Shown: positions 15,178-24,135 of the stretch, one piece after another
How the letters are laid out: each line of letters begins with the position of its first letter
Numbering within the stretch: the first letter of the stretch is position 1
DNA from: Clostridia bacterium
Lineage (GTDB): Bacteria; Bacillota; Clostridia; Oscillospirales; Acutalibacteraceae
Direction of reading: 5' to 3'
Assembly (NCBI GenBank): GCA_017442225.1
Contig: JAFSAR010000022.1
Span: 1 to 55,809 of the forward strand
Length of the DNA: 55,809 nt
Position numbers and translations under genes: made by a program
Notes under the pieces: generated by a model
The model's input: only the letters and a program-made list of their open reading frames with translations
Told to the model about the DNA's origin: nothing
The model's database searches: none

Positions 15178-15426
15178 TTATTCCCCTTTATACTTCCGCC
15201 TTGTAGCAAGGCCGCCGCGGATATGCCGCTCGCTTTTGTTTTTTTGTAAAACAGCGTCTACCTGACGGTAAAGTTCACGGTTGATATGTAAAAGCCGCTC
15301 GGTCACATCCTTGTGTACGGTAGACTTACTTATGTTGAAAACCTTTGCCGTAGCGCGCACCGTAGCACCCGTATCAATTATATATTCGCCCAGAACAACT
15401 GCTCTATCATCTGAAAACTCTCTCAT
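15178..15426 (-). CDS. spoIIID: Stage III sporulation DNA-binding protein SpoIIID
   Basis: This 82-residue protein matches SpoIIID, with the helix-turn-helix ATAKVFNISKSTVHKDVTERL and the basic C-terminal RHIRGGLATRRKYKG. SpoIIID is made in the mother cell under sigma-E and activates or represses many mother-cell genes, including sigK. Its presence marks a spore former. The 5' end is unusual: a 17-bp perfect inverted repeat pairs the start codon and the first five codons with the upstream leader, and the AGGAG ribosome site sits in the loop, itself complementary to TCCTT. The gene lies downstream of pdxK on the same strand. Confidence 0.95.
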   Translation of the reverse strand: MREFSDDRAVVLGEYIIDTGATVRATAKVFNISKSTVHKDVTERLLHINRELYRQVDAVLQKNKSERHIRGGLATRRKYKGE

Positions 15427-15472
15427 ACAACCAACTCCTAAAAGGACTTAGTTAATTGTATGAGAGAGTTTT
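15414..15472 (-). promoter_or_regulatory. 17-bp inverted repeat enclosing the spoIIID start codon
   Basis: Bases 15414-15430 are the exact reverse complement of 15456-15472, and the 25-base loop holds the AGGAG ribosome site. In the mRNA the ATG would be inside the stem, and TCCT-TTT-AGGA in the loop can pair the ribosome site. It is either a translational control hairpin or a DNA operator; it has only a four-T run after it, so a terminator for pdxK is less likely. Confidence 0.6.
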
Positions 15473-15486
15473 TAAATTTATGATAT

Positions 15487-16326
15487 TTATATTATTTCGA
15501 GCAATTTTAAGAGTGTAGGGATTTGCGATTCAAAATTTACTCCGTATTTCATTTCGGGATATTCTTCCTTGGTAAGTTTAATACAGCCAGCAGTATATTT
15601 CGCCGCTATAAGCGCCGACTCTTTTAGTGATTTGCCGTTTAAAACACCACATACGAGGGTGCTTGTAAAAACGTCGCCTGTGCCGTGATATGCGGCATCT
15701 ATTTGCGGAGTAAATACATATTCAAGATTTTCGCCATCAAGACAGGCAGCGCCGATCTCACCCGATTTAAAGCACACACCTGTAAGCACAATTTTGCCGT
15801 TTGTAATTTTACGAAGACCTGAAAGTAGGTCTTTTATATATTCCTCGCTGTGCGGCGCTTCCATATACGGCATATCGGTCATAAATGCCGCTTCGGTAAT
15901 ATTTGGAGTGATTATGTCAGCCTTTGCACAAAGGCGGCACATTTCTTTCGGAAAGCTTTCAGGAAATCCGCCGTACAGTCTGCCGTGGTCTGCCATAACG
16001 GGATCAACTATCAACATAGTATCGCTTGTACCAAAGGTATCAACCGCCTGACATACAAGATCAATTTGCTCAATAGAGCCAAGATATCCCGTATAAACCG
16101 CATCAAAGGTTAATTCCTCTTTCTTCCAATGATTTGCTATGGGCACAATATCTTCGGTAAGGTCTCGGAAGGTATAACCCGAAAAACCGCCCGTATGGGT
16201 TGAAAGCACAGCGGTGGGTATGCCCGCACACTCAATACCCGCAGCAGAAATTATAGGTAGCGCTACTGTAAGCGAGCACTTGCCAAAGCATGAAATATCG
16301 TGAATTGCCGCTACTCTTTTTTGCAT
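15487..16326 (-). CDS. pdxK: Pyridoxal/pyridoxine kinase (PfkB-type, PdxK/PdxY-like)
   Basis: This 279-residue ribokinase-like enzyme starts MQKRVAAIHDISCFGKCSLT, followed by AVLSTHTGGF, typical of pyridoxal kinases. IVDPVMADHGRLY and the C-terminal GTGDVFTS anion hole/catalytic Asp motif complete the pattern. It phosphorylates pyridoxal or related vitamers with ATP in B6 salvage. The frame is open upstream to 16530, but the ATG at 16326 has an AAGGAG site and matches family starts. It is divergent from a MocR/PdxR-like regulator, the classic arrangement for B6 genes. Confidence 0.9.
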   Translation of the reverse strand: MQKRVAAIHDISCFGKCSLTVALPIISAAGIECAGIPTAVLSTHTGGFSGYTFRDLTEDIVPIANHWKKEELTFDAVYTGYLGSIEQIDLVCQAVDTFGTSDTMLIVDPVMADHGRLYGGFPESFPKEMCRLCAKADIITPNITEAAFMTDMPYMEAPHSEEYIKDLLSGLRKITNGKIVLTGVCFKSGEIGAACLDGENLEYVFTPQIDAAYHGTGDVFTSTLVCGVLNGKSLKESALIAAKYTAGCIKLTKEEYPEMKYGVNFESQIPTLLKLLEII

Positions 16327-16366
16327 TGTAAAAATCTCCTTGAAAAATCTTTTAACAAAGTATATA

Positions 16367-16396
16367 ATTATTTTGATAATATTAAAATAATCAAAA
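16367..16396. promoter_or_regulatory. Palindromic site between pdxK and the MocR gene
   Basis: ATTATTTT (16367-16374) and AAAATAAT (16384-16391) form a perfect inverted repeat, and TTTTGAT/ATCAAAA (16371-16377/16390-16396) a second overlapping one. It lies in the divergent promoter region, where a PdxR/MocR regulator would bind; the assignment is by position. Confidence 0.45.
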
Positions 16397-16418
16397 CAGG
16401 AGTTTTTTATAATACCAG

Positions 16419-17498
16419 ATGAAATATATAATTGACAAACAAAATGGAAAAGCCTATCTGCAAATTTATGAGCAGATAAAAAAGGATATTGTAAATGGGG
16501 TATACCCGTATAAAACCAAGCTACCGTCAAAGCGCCTTCTGGCAGAAGAATCGGGTGTCAGTGTAATAACGGTTGAACACGCGTATTCCCTGCTTTACGA
16601 AGAGGGATATATCGACTCGCGTGAGCGTAGCGGATATTTTGTGTACTACAATCCCGACAGTACGTTTATCGCCCCCAAAAAAGCATTAAAAACAATGCCG
16701 ATACACAGCCACACCGCCGAACATAACGATGATTTTCCTTTTTCGGTTTATGCAAAAACCGTTCGCGGCGTATTAAGCGATTACGGCGAGGATATTTTTG
16801 CTGCCTGTGAAATGGGTGGAAGTACCGAGCTTAAAACCGCAATACGCGATTATCTTAGTCGCAGCCGCGGTATTACCGTAAGAAACGAACAAATAGTAAT
16901 AGGCGCGGGTAGTGAATATCTTTATGGTCTTATAGTACAGATGCTTGGCAAAAGCCGCATATACGCGCTTGAAAATCCGTCATACAAAAAAATAGGTCAG
17001 GTATATCGCGCCAACGGTGTAAAGACGCTTTATCTTTCACTTTTGGAAGACGGTATTTCGAGCGAGCAACTGCAAAAAACACCCGCCACTGTTTTGCATA
17101 TAACACCGTACCGCAGTTACCCGAGCCGTATTACTGCCAGCGCATCTAAAAGACAAGAATATGTCCGCTGGGCAAAGACGCACAACCGTATAATCGTTGA
17201 GGATGATTTTGAGTCGGAATTTACTCTGCTTAAAAAAGCGGAAGAAACGGTCTTTTCTTTGTCGGGCGGCAGCAACGTTATATACGTAAACACCTTTTCA
17301 AAAACTATTTCACCGTCGGTGAGAACAGCATATATGCTGCTACCCGAAAATATGGTAGATCTCTATAAGAGAACCGTAGGTTTTTATTCCTGCAGTGTGC
17401 CTCTGTTTAATCAACTTGTGCTTGCCGAGTTTATAAGTGGCGGCGATTTCGAAAGGCATATAAACAGAGTAAGACGAAAAAGAAGACGCAGCCAATGA
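16419..17498 (+). pseudogene. MocR/PdxR-type GntR-aminotransferase regulator, C-terminally truncated
   Basis: This 359-residue protein has a GntR winged helix (residues about 10-78, QIYEQIKKDIVNGVYPYKTKLPSKRLLAEESGVS in two parts) fused to a fold-type I aminotransferase domain. The PLP lysine is in NTFSKTISPSVR. Regulators of this family are usually about 450-490 residues. Here the protein ends at HINRVRRKRRRSQ, where relatives continue for roughly 100 residues with the small C-terminal subdomain, and a terminator hairpin overlaps the last codons. The best ribosome site (AGGAG) is 17 bp away, too far. It may be a decaying gene or a regulator without its C-terminal lobe. The divergent pdxK suggests PdxR. 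Confidence 0.75.
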
Positions 17499-17512
17499 CT
17501 GCGTCTTAAAAT
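17485..17512. terminator. Bidirectional terminator overlapping the truncated regulator's end
   Basis: AAGACGCAG and CTGCGTCTT form a 9-bp stem with a short loop (about 17483-17508), between convergent genes. The left arm encodes the last residues of the truncated regulator, so the truncation point coincides with the terminator. Confidence 0.65.
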
Positions 17513-19210
17513 TTATTTTATTCTAATTTTGATATTAAGCTCCTTATCCGCTTTTACGGGGAAAGTGAGGTGCTTATACTGGAAACCGCCAACGGGGTGG
17601 AAGTGTCGTTTTTCGCCCTCGGGTGTAACAGCGCACTCACCGTCAAACGATACCGACAGCATATCTTTAAAGATTATTTCGTTATCAGACACTTTTACGC
17701 TATCACCGCTCTGGCTGACGATTGGTAAAACGTATTCGCTGTCCTTATCCGACACGATGCACAGTGTTACACCGTCATCACAAAAATCGTATCTGATTTC
17801 AAAACCGTTTTGTTCGCTTGTTGCGGTAATGCTGTAACCGTCAGCTTTAAGCTCGACAGTCTTATCCAGATCCGAGCGACCTATACGCGCGGTGTTGCAA
17901 AGCTCTTCATCAACGTGGCGCTGAATCTGCATATTCATAGGCTCGGTGGTGACAAAATGGTTAAGGGTTGCCGCCATAACAGCGCCGTAATTCTTGTTCC
18001 AAAGCATTGATATAGCACCACCGCCCGTTTCACTTCCAGAGTAAATGTGCGTGTCGCAGGCATTAACCGTAGCAACAAAATCGCCCTTGGTAACGGTATA
18101 GAGATATCCGTTCTGATATGCTCTTACGCCTTCAACCTCACGCGGCAAAACAGCATCCTCGCAAGCGTCAAACTCGTCGCCCATTTCAAGATACAACACT
18201 GCAAACGATTTTACCTTATCAAACACATGATGAATACAAGCGGGTTCATTAGCGCTATGGTACATAAGTCCACCGTATAGTCTGCCGTCTACGGTACAGT
18301 TTTCAAGCAACTCCACGTTGCGGCGCACAGCCTTTGCAATAACAGGATTTTCTTTTGTTATATAAACAAAGCCCTCGTGCATACCGTCACTGGTGCGGCT
18401 ACCCCAATAGGTCCATTTATTCTGCCTTGTACCCCAGCTATTATCAATAGCGCCGTCAGGCAGTAAAAAGCCCAGATGGTCGATAGCGCGTTTGGTGTAG
18501 TAATCAATCTTTTCAGCATCCTTCATCCACACCGCGTGCTGCACGAGGAGTGGTATCGACTCTTCAAGATTGTAGCCCATATCCACAAAGTGACAGCCCT
18601 TTGCCGTAGTACCGTCAAGTGGCTTGCCCTCGCCAAAGAAGAGACCCTGTTCGTCAAAATGTGCGTGACAAAATTCTTCTTGCTTTAGCGCCTGCTCCAA
18701 AAACTTCTGCTCGCCTGTGTAATTATAAGCAAAGGCAAACATTGCAGCGGCGCCTGCGTTATAGTTAATGTGTGGACCCACCGTTTCGCAAAATCCTATC
18801 GCGGCGGCGGCGCAACGACGGAATATAAAGTCCCATTTGTCAAAGGTTTCTTTGTCTAAAACGTCACCGAATCTATGTAAAGTTTCGCCAAGCATAAGGC
18901 AGGTAAAAATATTTGTACCTTTCCAACGGTTAGCAAGGTCGTTGCGGTAATCGTTGTGCTCTGAAAGCAGATTATATTCCGTCCAATCAATAAGTTTTTT
19001 AGCCGCCGTTAGATATTTCTCATCCTTTGTTTCTCTGTAAAGAAGTACCAGCGGTAAAACCATATCTGCGCATCTGCCGTGAACAACCGCGCAACCGGGA
19101 CACAGTAAAGCACCGTCAAGCAAAGGCTCTGTGGGCATATTGAGTTGTGTTTTAAGCAACTCATCACACCACGATTTCATTAAATTGTAAACTTGTTGTT
19201 TAAATTTCAT
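17513..19210 (-). CDS. Putative (alpha/alpha)-barrel carbohydrate-active enzyme
   Basis: I do not recognise the exact family. The 565-residue protein has an all-helical N-terminal two thirds with Trp/Tyr/Gly-rich helix pairs (TAAKKLIDWTEYN, YNAGAAAMFAFAYNYTGEQ, NSWGTRQNKWTYWGSRTSDGMHEG), the pattern of (alpha/alpha)6-toroid glycosidases and lyases. The C-terminal third is beta-rich (YSITATSEQNGFEIRYDF), like the sandwich domains of heparinase-type enzymes. No signal peptide is visible, so it may act on imported oligosaccharides in the cytoplasm. The ATG at 19210 follows GGTGAT; a possible start six codons upstream has no ribosome site. It stands alone between two terminators. Confidence 0.6.
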   Translation of the reverse strand: MKFKQQVYNLMKSWCDELLKTQLNMPTEPLLDGALLCPGCAVVHGRCADMVLPLVLLYRETKDEKYLTAAKKLIDWTEYNLLSEHNDYRNDLANRWKGTNIFTCLMLGETLHRFGDVLDKETFDKWDFIFRRCAAAAIGFCETVGPHINYNAGAAAMFAFAYNYTGEQKFLEQALKQEEFCHAHFDEQGLFFGEGKPLDGTTAKGCHFVDMGYNLEESIPLLVQHAVWMKDAEKIDYYTKRAIDHLGFLLPDGAIDNSWGTRQNKWTYWGSRTSDGMHEGFVYITKENPVIAKAVRRNVELLENCTVDGRLYGGLMYHSANEPACIHHVFDKVKSFAVLYLEMGDEFDACEDAVLPREVEGVRAYQNGYLYTVTKGDFVATVNACDTHIYSGSETGGGAISMLWNKNYGAVMAATLNHFVTTEPMNMQIQRHVDEELCNTARIGRSDLDKTVELKADGYSITATSEQNGFEIRYDFCDDGVTLCIVSDKDSEYVLPIVSQSGDSVKVSDNEIIFKDMLSVSFDGECAVTPEGEKRHFHPVGGFQYKHLTFPVKADKELNIKIRIK

Positions 19211-19242
19211 ATTTATCACCAAACGCATTATATCACAAAATC

Positions 19243-19268
19243 AGGCAGATAGCAATTACTATCTGCCT
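19243..19268 (-). terminator. Terminator after murF
   Basis: AGGCAGATAG (19243-19252) pairs with CTATCTGCCT (19259-19268) in the gap between murF and the barrel enzyme gene. The T run is weak. Confidence 0.55.
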
Positions 19269-19320
19269 AAAATTCATTCAAATTTAACTTTTACTTTGCT
19301 ATTTCTACCTCCAATAACCA

Positions 19321-20691
19321 TTATAATTTTAGTTGTTCTAATTTCTCCACAATTTCAGAAAAAGCCATTCCGTTAGAGGCTTTTACAAGAACCGCGTCGC
19401 CCTTGTTCAGCACATTTTTTGCCTGTGCCAGAAAATCATCCTTTTTTTCAAAATGCATCACTTTTGCGCCTGTGTTTTCAGCTCCACGAGCCGTATTGGC
19501 AGAAAGCGTACCGATACAAATGACAAGGTCTATGTTTTTTTGCGCCGCGTGCGCACCTACCTCAAAATGAAGTTGTGTTTCATTTTCTCCAAGCTCAAAC
19601 ATATCACCCAAAACTGCAACCTTGCGGCTGTCTGCCAGGCTGAGAACGTCGAGAGATGCTTTGGTTGAAACGGGATTAGCATTATAGCAGTCGTCAATAA
19701 TCATAAGACTATCGGTTTCAATTAAATTGTTGCGGCCCGACACAGGAACCAACGCTTCTATACCTGCTTTAATCTCATCGGGTGTAAGGCCGAATTCTTG
19801 TCCGACGAGCGCACCCGCCAAAGCGTTGTAAACCATATGATGCCCAGGTATCGGGATGATAGTGTTAAATGAGTCGCCGCCAAGGTGAATGTTGCAAGCA
19901 GTACCCTTTAGTGATAAGCTGACTATATCATCTGCAAAAGCATCCAAATTCTCAGACAAGCCAAAGAATTTTGGCGTGATTCCCTTTACCTCTTTTATCA
20001 TAATCAGTTTATCATCGTCGCCGTTTAGTATGATCTTAGCGTCAGTCTGCATATAGTCAAACATTTCGGTTTTTGCCTTTAAAATGCCGTCCCTACTCCC
20101 GAGGTTTTCCAAATGGCAAAGACCTATATTTGTAATAACGCATACGTCGGGTCTTGCCATTTTTGTAAGGCGGTGCATTTCACCAAAGTCGCTGATTCCC
20201 ATTTCCAACACAGCAACCTCGTGCTCGTCGTTGATATTAAATATCGTGAGCGGCAGACCGATTTCGTTATTAAAATTGCCTGCCGTTTTAAGCACGTTAT
20301 ATTTTTGCGAAAGAACAGACGCAATCATTTCTTTGGTGCTTGTTTTGCCGACACTTCCGGTAATGCCTACTACCTTGATATCCAGTGCCTTGCGGTAGTG
20401 CTCGGCGAGGTCTTTCAGCGCTTGTTTGCAAGATTCAACCAAAATGTAAGGATGCGCCGCATTTTCCAAGGGTTGTTCGCTAAGTGCGCAAAGCGCGCCC
20501 TTTTTCATAACGGCAGGAATAAAGGTATGTCCGTCAACCCGTTCGCCTTTAATTGCAACAAAAAGATAACCCTGTTCAATTTTTCGGCTGTCGATGGTAA
20601 CGCCCGTAACACATTGCGTCAATAACGCGGCGTCACCATAATAGCGTCCACCGACCGCTGTGGCAATCTCCTTTAAAGACATGGATTTCAT
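19321..20691 (-). CDS. murF: UDP-MurNAc-tripeptide--D-Ala-D-Ala ligase MurF
   Basis: This 456-residue Mur ligase adds D-Ala-D-Ala to the UDP-MurNAc tripeptide in the cytoplasm, completing the peptidoglycan stem peptide. It shows the ATP loop GITGSVGKTSTKEM, the central domain NNEIGLPLTI and the MurF-typical DDCYNANPVSTKASLDVL. It follows ddl by 14 bp in the same transcript, so synthesis of the dipeptide and its addition are coupled. A GGAGG site precedes the ATG. Length is normal. Confidence 0.96.
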   Translation of the reverse strand: MKSMSLKEIATAVGGRYYGDAALLTQCVTGVTIDSRKIEQGYLFVAIKGERVDGHTFIPAVMKKGALCALSEQPLENAAHPYILVESCKQALKDLAEHYRKALDIKVVGITGSVGKTSTKEMIASVLSQKYNVLKTAGNFNNEIGLPLTIFNINDEHEVAVLEMGISDFGEMHRLTKMARPDVCVITNIGLCHLENLGSRDGILKAKTEMFDYMQTDAKIILNGDDDKLIMIKEVKGITPKFFGLSENLDAFADDIVSLSLKGTACNIHLGGDSFNTIIPIPGHHMVYNALAGALVGQEFGLTPDEIKAGIEALVPVSGRNNLIETDSLMIIDDCYNANPVSTKASLDVLSLADSRKVAVLGDMFELGENETQLHFEVGAHAAQKNIDLVICIGTLSANTARGAENTGAKVMHFEKKDDFLAQAKNVLNKGDAVLVKASNGMAFSEIVEKLEQLKL

Positions 20692-20705
20692 TTATAGTCC
20701 TCCAA

Positions 20706-21761
20706 TTAAGAGCCGTAACGCTCCAACGATTTTTGTATAATCAATTCACAAAGCTCGCCATACTCAATTCCTGCAGCCCTTGCCTCCTGTGGCAAAAGGC
20801 TTGTGGCAGTCATACCTGGAAGCGTGTTCATTTCCAAACAGAAAATGTCGCCGTTTTCATCAAGCAAGAAATCTGCGCGAGAGTAAACGTCTAATTTAAG
20901 CGCTTTAAAAGCAAGTTCTGTAGCGCGTTGCATTTTTTCTGCAATTTCATCATCAATTGGTGCGGGGCAAATCTCTTGTGTGGCGCCGCTTTGATACTTG
21001 TTTGTATAATCAAAAAAGCCTGTTTTTGGAATGATTTCAATTACGGGTAGCGCCTTGCCGTCGATAATACCGACTGCAAATTCACGACCCTTTATGTACG
21101 GTTCAATGACAATTTCGTCTTCGTAACAGAAAGATTTTTGGATTGCTTCCTTATATTCTTGCTCTGTATGCGCGATAAACACACCTATGCTTGAACCGCC
21201 TGCGCACGGCTTTAATACCACGGGAAGTGAAAGACCGAGCTCACCAAGGTGTGCATCTTTCATATCTTTTTTAAGCGTAGTGCCAATAGGTGTTGGAACA
21301 CCCGACATTTTAAAAATCTTTTTGGCAATTCCTTTGTCCATAGCAAGAGCGCTACCAAGATAGTTTGGTCCCGTGTAACGAATACCCAAAATATCAAAGG
21401 TTGCCTGCAACTTGCCGTTTTCTCCCACGTCGCCGTGAAGCCCCATAAAAACAATATCGGCAAGGCGGCAGATGTCTATAACGTTTGGTCCCACAAAACA
21501 GTCGGATTGATCTTCTCTTGACGCTTGGATTGCCGCAAGGTCGGGCTCGGTAGTCTTAATACCCTCTGCTATCTCAAGCCCTGCACCAGGGAGCGTAAAC
21601 ACCTCATCTAATTTATCGTGGTCGTAAGGAAAACCAAGATATACGTCCAGTAAGAACGCATCGTGACCTCGCTCTCTTAAAGTTTTGCAGATTCCTGCTC
21701 CCGAAGCCAGTGACACATCACGTTCTGTACTTAAGCCCCCCGCCAATACTACAATCTTCAT
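20706..21761 (-). CDS. ddl: D-alanine--D-alanine ligase
   Basis: This 351-residue ATP-grasp enzyme joins two D-alanines. The start MKIVVLAGGLSTERDVSLASG carries the Ddl substrate motif, GLHGDVGENGKLQ and the ATP-grasp loop PCAGGSSIGV follow, and the C-terminal YSRADFLLDENGDIFCLEMNTLPGMT holds the metal ligands. The omega-loop residue before GATQEICPAP is Tyr-like (DYTNKYQSGAT), which favours D-Ala-D-Ala over D-lactate; this points to vancomycin sensitivity by inference. It is upstream of murF. Confidence 0.95.
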   Translation of the reverse strand: MKIVVLAGGLSTERDVSLASGAGICKTLRERGHDAFLLDVYLGFPYDHDKLDEVFTLPGAGLEIAEGIKTTEPDLAAIQASREDQSDCFVGPNVIDICRLADIVFMGLHGDVGENGKLQATFDILGIRYTGPNYLGSALAMDKGIAKKIFKMSGVPTPIGTTLKKDMKDAHLGELGLSLPVVLKPCAGGSSIGVFIAHTEQEYKEAIQKSFCYEDEIVIEPYIKGREFAVGIIDGKALPVIEIIPKTGFFDYTNKYQSGATQEICPAPIDDEIAEKMQRATELAFKALKLDVYSRADFLLDENGDIFCLEMNTLPGMTATSLLPQEARAAGIEYGELCELIIQKSLERYGS

Positions 21762-21902
21762 AATCTACACACCTTTTATTTCGTTGCATTTATATAATAA
21801 TCATTATATGCCATTTAAATTATATAATATCATAAAAATAATGAAATAGCAATAACAAAAAGCCCTTTGCAAACCATACGATGAAGTTATATAAAAGAAA
21901 AA

Positions 21903-21935
21903 ATCGGCTTGAATCGCAGTACTTCAAGCCGATAA
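21903..21935 (-). terminator. Terminator after guaA
   Basis: TCGGCTTGAA (21904-21913) pairs with TTCAAGCCGA (21923-21932). The minus-strand reading ends in TTTTTTC. It closes the CofE-like/guaA transcript. Confidence 0.75.
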
Positions 21936-21944
21936 AATATATTC

Positions 21945-22925
21945 TTACTCAAATTCTATTGTTCCAACCGGTTTTGGAGTTATGTCCATAAGCACTCTAC
22001 TGATTCCTTTTACCTCACTTGTAATGCGGGCGGTAATGTGGTGTAGCAGCGCATAAGGGATTTCTTCAATAGTTGCGGTCATAGCGTCGGTTGTGTTTAC
22101 CGCGCGGATAATTGCGCACCAGCCGTCAAGACGCTTACCGTCTATAACGCCTACGGCGGTCATATCGGGTATTGCGATAAAGTATTGCCATACCTTGCCT
22201 GCAAGGCCGTTTTTGTCAAACTCTTCACGCAAAATTGCATCTGCTTCGCGCAGAGCGTGCAAACGGTCACGTGTAATAGCACCAAGACAACGCACACCAA
22301 GACCTGGTCCTGGGAACGGCTGACGGTAAACCATACCGTGCGGCAGACCCAAAGCCTCGCCCACAACGCGAACCTCGTCCTTGTAAAGCAGTTTTACAGG
22401 CTCTACAAGCTCCATTTCCATATCCTCAGGCAAGCCGCCAACATTGTGATGAGCCTTAACACCGTCAGATTCTAATATATCGGGGTAGATTGTACCTTGT
22501 GCGAGGAATGAAATGCCGTCAAGCTTTACCGCTTCTTCGTCAAACACCTTGATAAACTCGCCGCCGATAATCTTTCTTTTCTTTTCGGGGTCACTGACAC
22601 CTGCAAGCAAATTAAGGAAGCGGTCGGTAGCATCAATATATATAAGGTTAGCGTCAAGCTCTTTGCCAAAAACCTCAATAACCTGTTCGCTTTCGCCCTT
22701 ACGCATAAGGCCGTGATTTACGTGTACGCAAACGAGCTGCTTGCCGATAGCCTTTATAAGCAATGCCGCTACAACCGAGCTGTCTACACCGCCTGAGAGC
22801 GCGAGCAGTACCTTTTTGTCGCCAACCTGCGCGCGAACTTCGGCAATTTGTTCATCAATAAACTTTTGCGCAAGCTCTATCGTAGTAATTCTTTCCATTG
22901 ATTCGGGTCTTACATTTGAACTCAT
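21945..22925 (-). CDS. guaA: GMP synthase ATP-pyrophosphatase subunit (no amidotransferase domain)
   Basis: This 326-residue protein contains the PP-loop LALSGGVDSSV and the GMP synthase dimerisation end (YRQPFPGPGLGVRCLG, ALLHHITARITSEVKGISRVLMDITPKPVGTIEFE). It adenylates XMP and aminates it to GMP. Most bacterial GuaA proteins are about 510 residues and begin with a glutamine amidotransferase domain; here the protein starts directly with the ATP-PPase part. The ATG at 22925 has an AAGGGGG site. No separate amidotransferase is found in the window, so the ammonia donor must be encoded elsewhere. It lies 13 bp after the CofE-like gene. Confidence 0.93.
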   Translation of the reverse strand: MSSNVRPESMERITTIELAQKFIDEQIAEVRAQVGDKKVLLALSGGVDSSVVAALLIKAIGKQLVCVHVNHGLMRKGESEQVIEVFGKELDANLIYIDATDRFLNLLAGVSDPEKKRKIIGGEFIKVFDEEAVKLDGISFLAQGTIYPDILESDGVKAHHNVGGLPEDMEMELVEPVKLLYKDEVRVVGEALGLPHGMVYRQPFPGPGLGVRCLGAITRDRLHALREADAILREEFDKNGLAGKVWQYFIAIPDMTAVGVIDGKRLDGWCAIIRAVNTTDAMTATIEEIPYALLHHITARITSEVKGISRVLMDITPKPVGTIEFE

Positions 22926-22938
22926 TGTTTTGTCCCCC

Positions 22939-24135
22939 TTAGTTTGTGTAATTGTCAAAGTAACCTTGTACTAAAACAACAGGGGTACCTTTATCACCTG
23001 AGCCGCTGGTAAGGTCGCAAAGTGAGCCGATAAGGTCAGTAAGCTGACGTGGGGTTGTGCCCTGAGCCGCCATTTGTCCTACAAGACTGCCGTCCTTTGC
23101 CTTGATGCTTGCAGAAATTGCCTCTTTAAGCGCGTCGCCGCTTAAATCCTTAAAGTCGTTATCTGCAAGATATTTAAGCTTTAATTCATTAGGAGTACCG
23201 ATAAGACCGTCGGTAAACGCAGGAGAAACAACGGGATCCGCAAGCTCCCAGATTTTGCCCTGAGGATCTTTGAAAGCGCCGTCGCCGTAAACCATAACCT
23301 CAACGTGCTTGCCCGTAGATTTGAGCACGCGGTCCTGCACGTCAAGAACTAAATCCTTGCACTCTTTCGGGAAGAGTTTAATTGTTTCTTCGGTGGATTT
23401 GTTAGAACCCAAAAGTCCGTATTTTTCATTATAACCGCTGCCGTCGATTGATGACGTCATAATATCGTCAAGTCCGTAAACTATCTTAGCGCCCGCTTCT
23501 TTGAGCAGTCGTTTTGTGCGCGCACGCGTGTGGATATCGCAGGTAAGCACACAATCGGTGTAATCAAGGATAGCCTTGGGCTGATTAGCAAATATAATCT
23601 CAACCTCGGCGCCCATTTCTTTGATAAGGTCAGCGTAATACTGAACGTAGTCAACGCCTGTAAATTCAAGCTTCTGAACGCCAAAAACCTCGCGGTAGCG
23701 TTCAAGTGTTAATACGTCGCTGTATGGATTGATACCTGCGGCGTCGATCAAATCATAGGTTGCAAGTGAGTTGCCCACCTCGTCGGAAGGGTAGCTTAAC
23801 ATAAGAACTATCTTTTTAGCGCCCTTTGCAATACCGCGAAGACAGATTGCAAAACGGTTACGGGAAAGAATCGGGAAAATAACCCCGATTGTACCACCAC
23901 CAAGCTTTGCCTTAACGTCTGCTGCTATGTTATCAACAGTTGCATAGTTACCCTGTGAACGAGCAACGATTGACTCGGTCATCGCAATAACATCGCGGTC
24001 ATGAAGCGGAAAACCTTCAATCTCTGACGCTTCGATAACACTATTTGCTACGATTTCGGCAAGGTTATCACCCTCACGGATAATAGGGCAACGAATACCT
24101 CTTGATACTGTTCCTACTCTGCGTTCTTTTTCCAT
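22939..24135 (-). CDS. CofE-like (coenzyme F420 ligase family) protein
   Basis: This 398-residue protein shows the CofE/F420-0:glutamate ligase-like N-terminus (GIRCPIIREGDNLAEIVANSV, then DRDVIAMTESIVARSQGNY) but has an additional large domain. No F420 synthesis or F420-using gene is near, and Clostridia generally lack F420, so the true substrate is unknown; glutamylation or another amide ligation is possible. It forms an operon with the guaA ATPase subunit. The pairing with a GuaA that lacks its glutaminase domain is suggestive of a shared purine-related role, but I cannot name one. The ATG has an AAAGGA site. Confidence 0.75.
   Translation of the reverse strand: MEKERRVGTVSRGIRCPIIREGDNLAEIVANSVIEASEIEGFPLHDRDVIAMTESIVARSQGNYATVDNIAADVKAKLGGGTIGVIFPILSRNRFAICLRGIAKGAKKIVLMLSYPSDEVGNSLATYDLIDAAGINPYSDVLTLERYREVFGVQKLEFTGVDYVQYYADLIKEMGAEVEIIFANQPKAILDYTDCVLTCDIHTRARTKRLLKEAGAKIVYGLDDIMTSSIDGSGYNEKYGLLGSNKSTEETIKLFPKECKDLVLDVQDRVLKSTGKHVEVMVYGDGAFKDPQGKIWELADPVVSPAFTDGLIGTPNELKLKYLADNDFKDLSGDALKEAISASIKAKDGSLVGQMAAQGTTPRQLTDLIGSLCDLTSGSGDKGTPVVLVQGYFDNYTN

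Noticed and set aside
22939..24135. True coenzyme F420-0 glutamate ligase
   Set aside because: No F420 pathway or F420-dependent gene is near, and the protein has an extra domain; only family membership is claimed.
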